The notes below the pieces were generated by a model that saw only the letters and a program-made list of their open reading frames with translations, searched no databases and was not told the DNA's origin. From CAYHZG01 sp964361105 (GTDB lineage Bacteria; Patescibacteriota; Minisyncoccia; 2-02-FULL-40-12): a DNA stretch of 14,543 nucleotides. Below are positions 1 through 5,538 of this stretch, piece after piece. Each line of letters begins with the position of its first letter. Position 1 is the first letter of the stretch. The stretch lies in contig CAYHZG010000009.1 of NCBI GenBank assembly GCA_964361105.1, forward strand, positions 1-14,543, in the 5' to 3' direction. The translations under genes and the position numbers were made by a program.

Positions 1-465
1 GAAACGGGAACCAGAAACCTTAGCTGCTCTTTCAGTGTCAATAATATCCAACGATTCCCCTATTTCGTAGTGCTTTTTTGGTTCAAAATTAAAGTTCGGT
101 TTTTTACCGACTTCTCGCAAAACAACATTATCTTTTTCTTCTTTTTCAATAGGCACATCTGGCAAAGGCAAATTCGGAAGCTGGTACATTTTTCCATTCA
201 AGCTTTTCTCAACAATTTCGAGTTCGTCTTCTAAATCTTTGATTTTATTCTTAAGTTTTTTCAAACCTTCAATCTCTTCCGATGATGGCTTTTCTTTTGA
301 TTTTTTGTTTATTTCAGCTCTCCCCTCTTCTAATTTTTTCAAAACTTCCCGCTTTTTTTCATCCAGTTTCAAAATTTCATCCACCATTCCAACATCAAAA
401 TTCCGTTTTTTCAAACCTTCTTTCACCTCTTCGGGATTTTGTCGGATTAATTTAATGTCAAGCAT
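1..465 (-). CDS. serS: Seryl-tRNA synthetase, N-terminal part (3' end beyond window)
   Basis: SerRS charges tRNA-Ser with serine in the cytoplasm. Only the first 155 codons are present; the gene runs off the left edge. The translation begins MLDIKLIRQNPEEVKEGL, the characteristic start of bacterial SerRS. It continues as a charged, Lys/Glu-rich helical hairpin (about residues 25-95), the family's tRNA-binding coiled-coil arm, and then the linker with LPNLPLPDVP (about 95-105) that leads to the class II catalytic core. The core motifs are outside the window. The ATG lies one base after the lysS stop codon, so the two synthetases are almost certainly co-transcribed and translationally coupled. 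No good Shine-Dalgarno sequence is visible in the end of lysS. The identification is firm; whether the gene is intact downstream cannot be seen. Confidence 0.95.
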   Translation of the reverse strand, partial: MLDIKLIRQNPEEVKEGLKKRNFDVGMVDEILKLDEKKREVLKKLEEGRAEINKKSKEKPSSEEIEGLKKLKNKIKDLEDELEIVEKSLNGKMYQLPNLPLPDVPIEKEEKDNVVLREVGKKPNFNFEPKKHYEIGESLDIIDTERAAKVSGSRF

Positions 466-466
466 T

Positions 467-1846
467 TTATTCGCGGGGTTTCATTGTCGGAAATAGAATT
501 ATTTCTCTTAAATTCTTTGAATTAGTTAAAAACATAATCAAACGGTCAATTCCAATTCCGATTCCGGCGGCTGGCGGCATCCCATATTCAAGCGCTTCCA
601 AAAAGTCCTTATCGTAAGGATGAACCTCATCGCCCTTTAGTTTTTTTTGTTCATCAAATCTTTCTTTTTGATCCAATGGGTCATTAAGTTCAGAAAAAGC
701 ATTAGCCAATTCAAAACCACCGGCAATTAATTGGAAACGGGCAACATTACTCTTACTTATTTTTTTAGCTAACGGCGATAAATCAACCGGATGATTAATG
801 ACAAAAGTTGGCTCAATAATTGAAGGCCGAATTTCTTTTTTAAAAATTTCATCAGCTTCAATGCCAGTCTTCTTTTTTACTAATTCGCTAAATTCAATCT
901 TCTTAAAAGGTTTTTTTAAATCCGCACTTAGATAAACAAAAAGGTCTTCCGTAAAATCCATCAGCCAATTATGGTCTTTATAAGCAAAATAGGCTTCGAG
1001 CATGGTGAATTCAGGGTTATGCTCATTATCAATCCCCTCGTTTCTGAAATTCCGGCCGATTTCAAAAACCTTTTCAAAACCGCCGATTAAAAGACGCTTT
1101 AAAAATAATTCCGGAGCGACCCTAAGATATAAATCTAAATCAAGAGTGTTTAAGTGAGTTTTAAATGGTTTAGCTAAAGCTCCACCCGGGATTGTCTGCA
1201 AAATTGGAGTTTCCACTTCAAGAGAGCCCGCATCCAAAAAATATTGCCTTATTTTTTTTATTAATTCAGAACGGAGTAAAAACTTTTCTTTGACTTCGTT
1301 ATTGAAAAGCAAGTCCAAATACCTTTTCCTGAATCTCTCTTCAATATCCTGCAGGCCGTGCCATTTTTCAGGCAAAGGCAAAAGGGTCTTGGCCAGCATC
1401 CGAAAACCTTGAACTTCGAGAGTCGGTTCGCCAACCTTAGTTCTAATTAAAATTCCAGTGGCTTCAATAAAATCGCCGATATCAAAATTTTCAAGGAAAA
1501 AATCATAGGCACTTTTCGCCCCTAGAACATTTTGTTTTACAAAATGTTCGGGAGACCGATTCATTTGATGAATCGGTTTAGCCAGAACATCTTTTTTAAA
1601 AAATAGCTGAATCTTAGCGCTTTCGTCTTTCAAATCGCCAAAAGTAGAGCCGCCATGTTCTCTAAAAGAAACCAAGCGGCCGGCTAAAGTCGGTTTTTCG
1701 GGGCCCTGAGATAAAGCGTCAAAATCCTCTAAAATCTCCGCAATCTTATGGGAACGAAACGACTCAGCCGGATAAGGATCAATTCCGGCCTTCTTTATAT
1801 TTTCTAATTTTTTCAGCCGCGCCTTTCGTATTTCCTCTAGGGCCAT
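467..1846 (-). CDS. lysS: Lysyl-tRNA synthetase, class II, shortened and carrying an insertion
   Basis: Class II LysRS of 459 aa, against about 490-510 for typical bacterial enzymes; it charges tRNA-Lys. An N-terminal OB-fold anticodon-binding domain covers about residues 50-150. The class II core follows, with motif 2 containing FRNEGID then HNPEFTMLE (about 267-284), ELANAFSELNDP (379-390) and motif 3 GIGIGIDRL (428-436). The segment between the motif 2 region and PTFVINHP (about 315-352) looks shortened, which explains much of the small size. Residues 89-108 look like an insertion relative to the family: they interrupt the usual strand that would read KKDVL-GAKSAYDFF, and their DNA is a pair of perfect hairpins (separate entry). 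The ATG at 1846 has no Shine-Dalgarno sequence; a TATAAT hexamer ends 2 nt before it. The gene precedes serS by 1 nt. Identification is certain; only the insertion is odd. Confidence 0.97.
   Translation of the reverse strand: MALEEIRKARLKKLENIKKAGIDPYPAESFRSHKIAEILEDFDALSQGPEKPTLAGRLVSFREHGGSTFGDLKDESAKIQLFFKKDVLAKPIHQMNRSPEHFVKQNVLGAKSAYDFFLENFDIGDFIEATGILIRTKVGEPTLEVQGFRMLAKTLLPLPEKWHGLQDIEERFRKRYLDLLFNNEVKEKFLLRSELIKKIRQYFLDAGSLEVETPILQTIPGGALAKPFKTHLNTLDLDLYLRVAPELFLKRLLIGGFEKVFEIGRNFRNEGIDNEHNPEFTMLEAYFAYKDHNWLMDFTEDLFVYLSADLKKPFKKIEFSELVKKKTGIEADEIFKKEIRPSIIEPTFVINHPVDLSPLAKKISKSNVARFQLIAGGFELANAFSELNDPLDQKERFDEQKKLKGDEVHPYDKDFLEALEYGMPPAAGIGIGIDRLIMFLTNSKNLREIILFPTMKPRE
1524..1590. repeat. 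60-bp tandem-hairpin insertion inside lysS with 7-bp direct repeats
   Basis: Two perfect inverted repeats lie side by side in the OB-fold part of lysS. GAACATTTTG (1525-1534) pairs with CAAAATGTTC (1540-1549) around a 5-nt loop. ACCGATTCAT (1555-1564) pairs with ATGAATCGGT (1568-1577) around a 3-nt loop. The heptamer AGAACAT occurs at 1524-1530 and again at 1584-1590, exactly 60 bp apart. Removing one 60-bp unit keeps the frame, deletes LysRS residues 89-108 and restores a normal-looking KKDVLGAKSAYDFF strand. The direct repeat looks like a target-site duplication, although it could also be part of the element. In-frame palindromic insertions tolerated by proteins are known from Rickettsia; relatedness to those is not implied. 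Confidence 0.75.
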
Positions 1847-1885
1847 TGATTATAAGAGTACCAAAAAATCAAAAGATAAAAAAGC

Positions 1886-2044
1886 GGGTATATGCCTACC
1901 AGGAAACGCTCGGCCTCGTACAACTTTTATAATAATCTCAACTCCTGTTTATAATAATAAACCCTCGCTCCTCATTCGCCTCGCTACATATTACATCTTC
2001 TCTTAACGGCTCGGCTCATGAGGTTCCTGATTAGGCATATACCC
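1886..2044 (-). repeat. Structured intergenic element, copy 1 of a homologous pair
   Basis: On the minus strand this 159-nt element opens with GGGTATATGCCTA and closes with the perfect complement TAGGCATATACCC (13 bp), followed inside by GGAA/TTCC. Its core matches copy 2 (7829-7984, plus strand) over long blocks. Shared blocks include GAGCCGAGCCG, TGTAGCGAGGCGAA, GAGGAGCGAGGGTTTAT and AAGTTGTACGAGGCCGAGC. Both copies hold a small hairpin GTTTAT-N4-ATAAAC whose loop differs (TATT here, TCTG in copy 2). The closing stem differs at five positions from copy 2, each with a compensating change on the other side. On the minus strand the stem is followed by GCTTTTTTATC, so it could also end transcripts entering from the cassette upstream. 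It fills most of the gap before lysS. Function unknown: ncRNA, mobile hairpin element or both. Confidence 0.8.
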
Positions 2045-2073
2045 TTCCTTTTTCAGATTCCGTCTCGTCAGAA

Positions 2074-2087
2074 CTTCGCCGGCGAAG
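2074..2087. repeat. 14-bp perfect palindrome
   Basis: CTTCGCCGGCGAAG is a perfect 14-bp palindrome between the cassette terminator and intergenic element copy 1. On the minus strand it lies just after the T-rich tract of the terminator at 2088-2149. It could be an accessory hairpin or a remnant of a repeat element. No function can be assigned. Confidence 0.6.
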
Positions 2088-2149
2088 CCCAAAAATGAAA
2101 GAGCCCGCGTCGAGTGCGGCGTAGTGATACGTGGACTCGATCACGGGCT
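2088..2149 (-). terminator. Probable intrinsic terminator of the tautomerase-like cassette
   Basis: On the minus strand AGCCCG (2144-2149) pairs with CGGGCT (2102-2107), and TCGAGT (2135-2140) pairs with ACTCGA (2110-2115). Together they make a long G+C-rich hairpin with a loop of about 19 nt. It is followed by CTTTCATTTTTGGG (2088-2101), a U-rich tract. The hairpin's 5' arm overlaps the TGA stop codon of the 84-aa gene, so transcription of the two-gene cassette probably ends here, before lysS. The loop is large and the U-tract interrupted, so efficiency is uncertain. Confidence 0.6.
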
Positions 2150-2395
2150 AGAAGGGACGGACGGGTCATCCTGATCAACTTCAACGATCTCGTCATCAAG
2201 GATGTATAAGTACCTCCCTGCTTCTGCTCCATGAAGAATCATCGAGTTTCCAGAACCCATTCTGCGATGATTCTTTATTACTTCTGTAGGTTTTCCTCTG
2301 TTTACTCCCTTACATCGATATATAAATACTTCATCGATTTCAAGTTCGCCAAATGGTATTGTGCGTCGGCTGGTGCTAGAAGATTGAGTTGCCAT
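2141..2395 (-). CDS. Hypothetical 84-aa protein, second gene of the cassette
   Basis: Not recognised. The 84-aa product has a Ser/Thr-rich start (MATQSSSTSRRTIPFGEL), then alternating short hydrophobic and charged segments (EIDEVFIYRCKG at about 19-30, RYLYILDDEIVEV at about 61-73) that suggest a small beta-rich, SH3-like fold, and an acidic Pro/Ser tail. Small proteins of this general shape are common in phage and accessory DNA, but that is only a resemblance. Translation is well supported: a strong Shine-Dalgarno GAGGAGG lies 5 nt before the ATG, and the upstream gene's TGA overlaps it (TGAGGAGG), which indicates coupling. The hairpin terminator starts at its stop codon. Composition is richer in G+C than the flanking lysS and greA genes, so recent acquisition is possible. 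No membrane segment or signal peptide is seen. Confidence 0.7.
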   Translation of the reverse strand: MATQSSSTSRRTIPFGELEIDEVFIYRCKGVNRGKPTEVIKNHRRMGSGNSMILHGAEAGRYLYILDDEIVEVDQDDPSVPSSP

Positions 2396-2404
2396 CGTTC
2401 CTCC

Positions 2405-2782
2405 TCAGATCTCTCCGAATGCGGTTGGCTGGAGCAAGATCCAGACAAAACCAGACACATTGCGGTCCCAGTCCCGAAGGAACTCGTGGATACCTTTGAT
2501 TATGGCATCCTTGCGTTCTTCGAGATTTGCTTTCCGTTCTGGGAAATCATGCGCCCAGATAACGATCTCAAGGTCCTTGTTGTTCACGTCGGCATCATTG
2601 CTTTTGACGCAATGAACAATGATGTCTTCTGGTGTGACTTGGCCATCAAGCCGTTCGCGATCGGAAAGCGTGAGTGCCGGCGCTACGATGGCTGGAAGTT
2701 CTTGTGAAAGCTTCTCTGCAAGATCCCTGAGGCTTCGACCTTTCTCGTATCGCATCTTGTATTGCAAAAGTACTAATGGCAT
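2405..2782 (-). CDS. Small tautomerase-superfamily-like protein (tentative)
   Basis: The predicted product is 125 aa. The start was chosen at 2782 because AAAGGAGT lies 5 nt upstream; an extended reading from 2815 has no ribosome binding site and would begin within the promoter. The protein starts MPLVLLQYKMRYEKGRSLRD. A Pro exposed after Met removal is the catalytic residue of the tautomerase superfamily (4-oxalocrotonate tautomerase, MIF, CHMI). The layout also fits two beta-alpha-beta units: strand 2-9, helix about 17-36, strand about 50-56, then DLEIVIWAHDFPERKANLEE with a helix and a final strand VSGFVWILLQPTAFGE. No substrate can be proposed. It is the first gene of a two-gene unit with its own promoter and terminator, and is richer in G+C than its neighbours. 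That it is a gene is likely; the family call rests on pattern alone. Confidence 0.6.
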   Translation of the reverse strand: MPLVLLQYKMRYEKGRSLRDLAEKLSQELPAIVAPALTLSDRERLDGQVTPEDIIVHCVKSNDADVNNKDLEIVIWAHDFPERKANLEERKDAIIKGIHEFLRDWDRNVSGFVWILLQPTAFGEI

Positions 2783-2814
2783 CTTGACTCCTTTCAGATT
2801 GTTAAGGATAACCA

Positions 2815-2843
2815 AAAATACCGCATTTATGCGGCGTTGTCAA
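2815..2843 (-). promoter_or_regulatory. Sigma70-type promoter with a palindrome filling the spacer
   Basis: On the minus strand TTGACA (2838-2843, six of six to the -35 consensus) is followed after exactly 17 bp by TATTTT (2815-2820, four of six to the -10 consensus). Transcription would start near 2808, giving a leader of about 25 nt before the Shine-Dalgarno and ATG of the tautomerase-like gene. The spacer contains the perfect inverted repeat CCGCAT-AA-ATGCGG (2821-2834). A palindrome between -35 and -10 is a classic position for a dimeric repressor or a MerR-type activator, so it may be an operator. It could instead be a weak terminator for greA read-through, because TATTTTT follows it. 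Confidence 0.6.
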
Positions 2844-2866
2844 ACAGCTGTCGTGGTTCAATGGAG

Positions 2867-3101
2867 CGAAAAGCGCAAGGCATATGTCTCTCGGGAAGTT
2901 CAGGAGACCGAGTCCCGATGGCGAAACCATCGAGGATCCTCGATTCCGATGAAATCGGAATCGGGACAGCAGGGTAAGTCAAGATTGTTTGAAATCGCCG
3001 TTAGGCGATGAGTCTTGATTTTGCGAGGTCGTAAGTACAGTGAGCAAAACTCGCTGGGTTTTGCGAGCGGTTCCCAAAGACATATGCCGAGTAGCTTTTC
3101 G
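2867..3101. repeat. Large structured intergenic element between greA and the cassette
   Basis: The gap after greA is filled by a 235-nt nested inverted-repeat element. On the plus strand the outer stem is CGAAAAGC (2867-2874) with GCTTTTCG (3094-3101). An internal loop GCAA / GAGTA follows, then the inner stem GGCATATGTCT (2879-2889) with AGACATATGCC (3078-3088), and then GGGAA / TTCCC. Inside are an 8-bp stem GTCCCGAT/ATCGGGAC enclosing TGGCGAAACCA, the palindrome TCGAGGATCCTCGA and TTCCGAT-GAA-ATCGGAA. A further hairpin ATCGCC-GTTA-GGCGAT is nested in CAAGA/TCTTG, and GCGAG/CTCGC repeats lie near 3025-3065. The layout of the closing stems matches the element at 7816-7997. It ends 4 nt from the greA stop. 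Short open frames across it lack any coding support. Confidence 0.75.
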
Positions 3102-3105
3102 TTAG

Positions 3106-3558
3106 TCAAAGAATCTCCAAGATTTTATACCTCACTTTTCCTCGAGGCGTCTCCACTTCCACTTCTTCTCCGTTTTTATGCCCCAAAAACGCTTTCCCAA
3201 GAGGCGATTCGTCAGAAATAAATCCTTTGGCTGGGTCGGCCTCGGAAGAACCAACAATAACAAATTGCTGAGCGCCGAATTTGGATTCAACTTTTATTTG
3301 AGAACCGACTTCCACTACCTCGTGTTTATGACCGACTTCTTCCGAAATAAGTTTGGCTTGTTTCAAAATTTCTTCCAACTCCATGATCCTGCCTTCATTA
3401 AACGACTGAACCGACAGGGCCTCCTGGTATTCGGCATTCTCGGAAAGGTCTCCAAGGGCTTTAGCTTCCTGAATTTTCTGAGAAATTTCAGCCCGAAGAC
3501 CTTTTCTTCGTTCCAACTCGTCATGTAATTTTTTGAGACCTTCTTGACTTAAATACAT
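3106..3558 (-). CDS. greA: Transcription elongation factor GreA
   Basis: GreA enters the RNA polymerase secondary channel and stimulates cleavage of backtracked transcripts. The product is 150 aa from the ATG at 3558, close to the usual 155-160. The N-terminal coiled coil covers about residues 1-75 and includes the highly conserved LGDLSENAEYQEA (about 36-48), whose acidic tip residues coordinate the catalytic Mg2+. The C-terminal FKBP-like domain (about 80-150) contains ISDESPLGKAFLGHKNGEEV. A TTG start five codons upstream (3573) would overlap mrdA by 11 nt; the ATG is preferred because MYLSQEGL is the family's usual start. The ATG lies 4 nt after the mrdA stop and a 26-nt hairpin precedes it, so expression depends on the mrdA transcript. 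No terminator with a clean T-run follows. Confidence 0.96.
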   Translation of the reverse strand: MYLSQEGLKKLHDELERRKGLRAEISQKIQEAKALGDLSENAEYQEALSVQSFNEGRIMELEEILKQAKLISEEVGHKHEVVEVGSQIKVESKFGAQQFVIVGSSEADPAKGFISDESPLGKAFLGHKNGEEVEVETPRGKVRYKILEIL

Positions 3559-3562
3559 AAAA

Positions 3563-5425
3563 CTAATTCTCAAAATAATTTTTGAGAATTCGATACGCGA
3601 TCTGATGTGGTATATAACTCCCTTCTCTACCCGATTCCATCATTATTGTCAATACAATCTGTGGATTATCATAGGGAGCAAAAACGCTTATCCAGGAATT
3701 GGTGCTTTGCCCCTTAATTACTTCGGCGGTTCCGCTTTTAGCCCCGACCTTAAACGGCAAATCAGCCAAAACCTTGGCTGTCCCGATTTCAGCGGCCAGC
3801 TTCATCCCTTCTCTGACGACTCTAAGATTTTCTTCATTAAAATTAATTTCAGTTAAAACCTCTGGCTCAAAAGTTTTTATCACCCTCCCGTTTTTATTCA
3901 AAATCTTGTCTACGATAAAAGGCCGATACATAACCCCGCCATTAGCAATGGCGCTGATAAAGTCAGCTAACCAAAGCGGCGTAATTAAAAGGTCTCCCTG
4001 GCCGATTGAAACATTAAAAGTATCGCCCTGATACCAAATTTCATTCCGATACTTTCTTTTCCATTGGGGACTTGGCACAAAACCGGCTACTTCAGCATTT
4101 AAGTCAATACCTAAAGCAGTATCAACTTTGAACATTTTTAGATACTTAGCAATTTTTTCAATTCCAAGGCCTTTAATGTCGTAGAATCCGCCGCCGACCG
4201 TGTAAAAATAAATGTCTGAAGAATGAGCAATTGCTTCTCTCATATTGACCCAGCCGTGATTCCGCCAGTCCCTAAAAGTATAAGTTATTTCTGGATTATA
4301 GGGATTAGTTATGGTAACAAAACCAGGGGCATTTACTTTTTTTGACGGACTAATCACTTTTTCTTCAAGCGCGGCTAAAGCAATCAGCGGCTTTATAGTT
4401 GAACCAGGGGGAAAACGACCAGAAACAGCCCGATTTAAGAGGGGTTGATTTTTATTTTCGAAAAATTGTTTATACTCTGCTTGAGTTAAACCCTTAGTAA
4501 AGCTGTTATTTTCAAAAGAAGGCAAACTGACTAAAGATAAAACTCGGCCGTCTCTCGGATCAATAGCCACGGCTAGCGCCACCCCCAAACCAATCTTTTT
4601 TAATCCATTTTCCAGCTCAAGATAAATTTTTCTTTGGAGCTCCGAATCAATATTCAAAAATAAGTTATCGCCCTCCTGGGGCTCGACAATTTGGTCCTCA
4701 TCTTTAAACCGGCTTGTCAGAATTTCACCCCTTTGGCCCCTCAACTCTTTTTCATAGTAATTTTCCAAGCCGGTTCGGCCGATTTTATCGTTGATTTTGT
4801 AAAAACCGTCCTTGGTCAGATCATTTTCATTAACTAAACTGGTATAACCTATTAAGTGGGCAAAAACCTCTTCATCTGGATAAATTCTGAAGTTGTTTTC
4901 AGAGATGACCAGCCCGGAAAGATTTAAAGATAAAACTTTGTCTTTTTCTTCTTTGGTAATGTCTTCTTTAATCAGGAAAGAAGCTATTTTTGAACTGGAG
5001 TTGGTTTTAATCAGGTCAAAAAACGTCTCGGCTGGCATTTTTAAAATTGCTGGTAGGGCCGCGGCCTTTTCTTGATTATTAACTTCAAATTTTGATGGTA
5101 AAAGCCAAAGAGCAAATGTTTTTCTATTTTCAGCCAAAATTTTTCCGTCATTAGAGTAAATCAAGCCGCGTAAGGGAATTATTGGAATAGAAATAAGCTG
5201 GTTTCTGGCTGAAAGCTTGGCAAAATAATCATTATCCGCTATTCCGATTTTGAATCCGACAATCGCGAAAATAATAAAAATAAGCGAGATAGCGAAGTAA
5301 AAAAATACATAAAATCCCGACTTAATCGGTTTTTCAAGACGAGAATTAGGCGAAACTGCTTCCAAAAGCGATTCTTCCGGATGAAGCGCATCATCCTCAA
5401 AATTATTTATCTTGTACTTCTTCAC
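3563..5425 (-). CDS. mrdA: Peptidoglycan transpeptidase PBP2 (elongasome)
   Basis: Class B penicillin-binding protein of 620 aa that cross-links peptidoglycan during side-wall growth together with RodA and MreB. A short cytoplasmic N-terminus (1-37) is followed by one membrane anchor (about 38-59), the PBP dimerisation domain (about 80-250) and the transpeptidase domain. Motifs are STIK (342-345, catalytic Ser342), SSD (402-404, the SxD form usual in PBP2) and KSGT (563-566). IGRTGLENYYEKELRG (215-230) is typical of PBP2. The start is a GTG: no other initiator occurs in frame between the upstream stop and a TTG at codon 21. That GTG sits in the 3' arm of a long inverted repeat (separate entry) and has no clear Shine-Dalgarno, so initiation may be controlled. 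It follows mreB, as in many mre/mrd clusters; rodA, mreC and mreD are not in the window. Confidence 0.95.
   Translation of the reverse strand: MKKYKINNFEDDALHPEESLLEAVSPNSRLEKPIKSGFYVFFYFAISLIFIIFAIVGFKIGIADNDYFAKLSARNQLISIPIIPLRGLIYSNDGKILAENRKTFALWLLPSKFEVNNQEKAAALPAILKMPAETFFDLIKTNSSSKIASFLIKEDITKEEKDKVLSLNLSGLVISENNFRIYPDEEVFAHLIGYTSLVNENDLTKDGFYKINDKIGRTGLENYYEKELRGQRGEILTSRFKDEDQIVEPQEGDNLFLNIDSELQRKIYLELENGLKKIGLGVALAVAIDPRDGRVLSLVSLPSFENNSFTKGLTQAEYKQFFENKNQPLLNRAVSGRFPPGSTIKPLIALAALEEKVISPSKKVNAPGFVTITNPYNPEITYTFRDWRNHGWVNMREAIAHSSDIYFYTVGGGFYDIKGLGIEKIAKYLKMFKVDTALGIDLNAEVAGFVPSPQWKRKYRNEIWYQGDTFNVSIGQGDLLITPLWLADFISAIANGGVMYRPFIVDKILNKNGRVIKTFEPEVLTEINFNEENLRVVREGMKLAAEIGTAKVLADLPFKVGAKSGTAEVIKGQSTNSWISVFAPYDNPQIVLTIMMESGREGSYIPHQIAYRILKNYFEN
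3565..3590. repeat. 11-bp-stem hairpin at the mrdA/greA junction
   Basis: AATTCTCAAAA (3565-3575) and TTTTGAGAATT (3580-3590) are perfect complements separated by TAAT. The hairpin lies in the last codons of mrdA and ends 7 nt before the greA ATG. It covers the area where a greA ribosome binding site would lie, including the alternative TTG start. It could limit greA translation or mark an RNA-processing site. The stem is mostly A+T, so it is moderately stable. Confidence 0.6.
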
Positions 5426-5538
5426 CCCGTTAGAAGTAGTAACAGCAACACATAGGTCTAACCGATGTATTTCTGCAAAAACTTATATTATCACAGCTTT
5501 AACTAATAAACCCGTTAGGGCTACTTCTAACGGGGTTC
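5424..5538 (-). promoter_or_regulatory. Long inverted repeat spanning the mreB-mrdA gap and the mrdA start codon
   Basis: ACCCCGTTAGAAGTAG and CTACTTCTAACGGGGT are perfect 16-nt complements at the two ends of the mreB-mrdA gap (about 5424-5439 and 5521-5537), separated by roughly 80 nt. On the mRNA the 5' arm begins at the mreB stop codon and the 3' arm ends in the mrdA GTG start (CTAACGGGGTG). When folded, the start codon and any upstream binding region are paired. The loop holds smaller complementary segments (CCCTAACGGG; ACAT...ATGT around GGTCTAACC) and, on the minus strand, TGTGATAAT, which resembles an extended -10 box without a clear -35. It may be a regulatory leader for mrdA, an mRNA-stabilising stem, or an inserted element like the others in this window. 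Confidence 0.65.

Noticed and set aside
2231..2707. Plus-strand open frame of 158 codons opposite the cassette genes
   Set aside because: It overlaps both minus-strand cassette genes, which have promoter, Shine-Dalgarno and terminator; it has none of these and its translation is low-complexity and Cys/Ser-rich.
1524..3000. CRISPR array or attachment site suggested by repeated palindromes
   Set aside because: The repeats are not identical, not regularly spaced, and have no spacer structure; no cas or integrase gene is present.
2900..3109. Short minus-strand frame and plus-strand frames across 2619-3221
   Set aside because: They cross the nested inverted repeats and the end of greA, with no ribosome binding site and no protein-like pattern; they are by-products of the structured element.
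3559..3573. TTG start for greA at 3573
   Set aside because: It would overlap mrdA and lie within the hairpin; the ATG at 3558 gives the standard GreA N-terminus.
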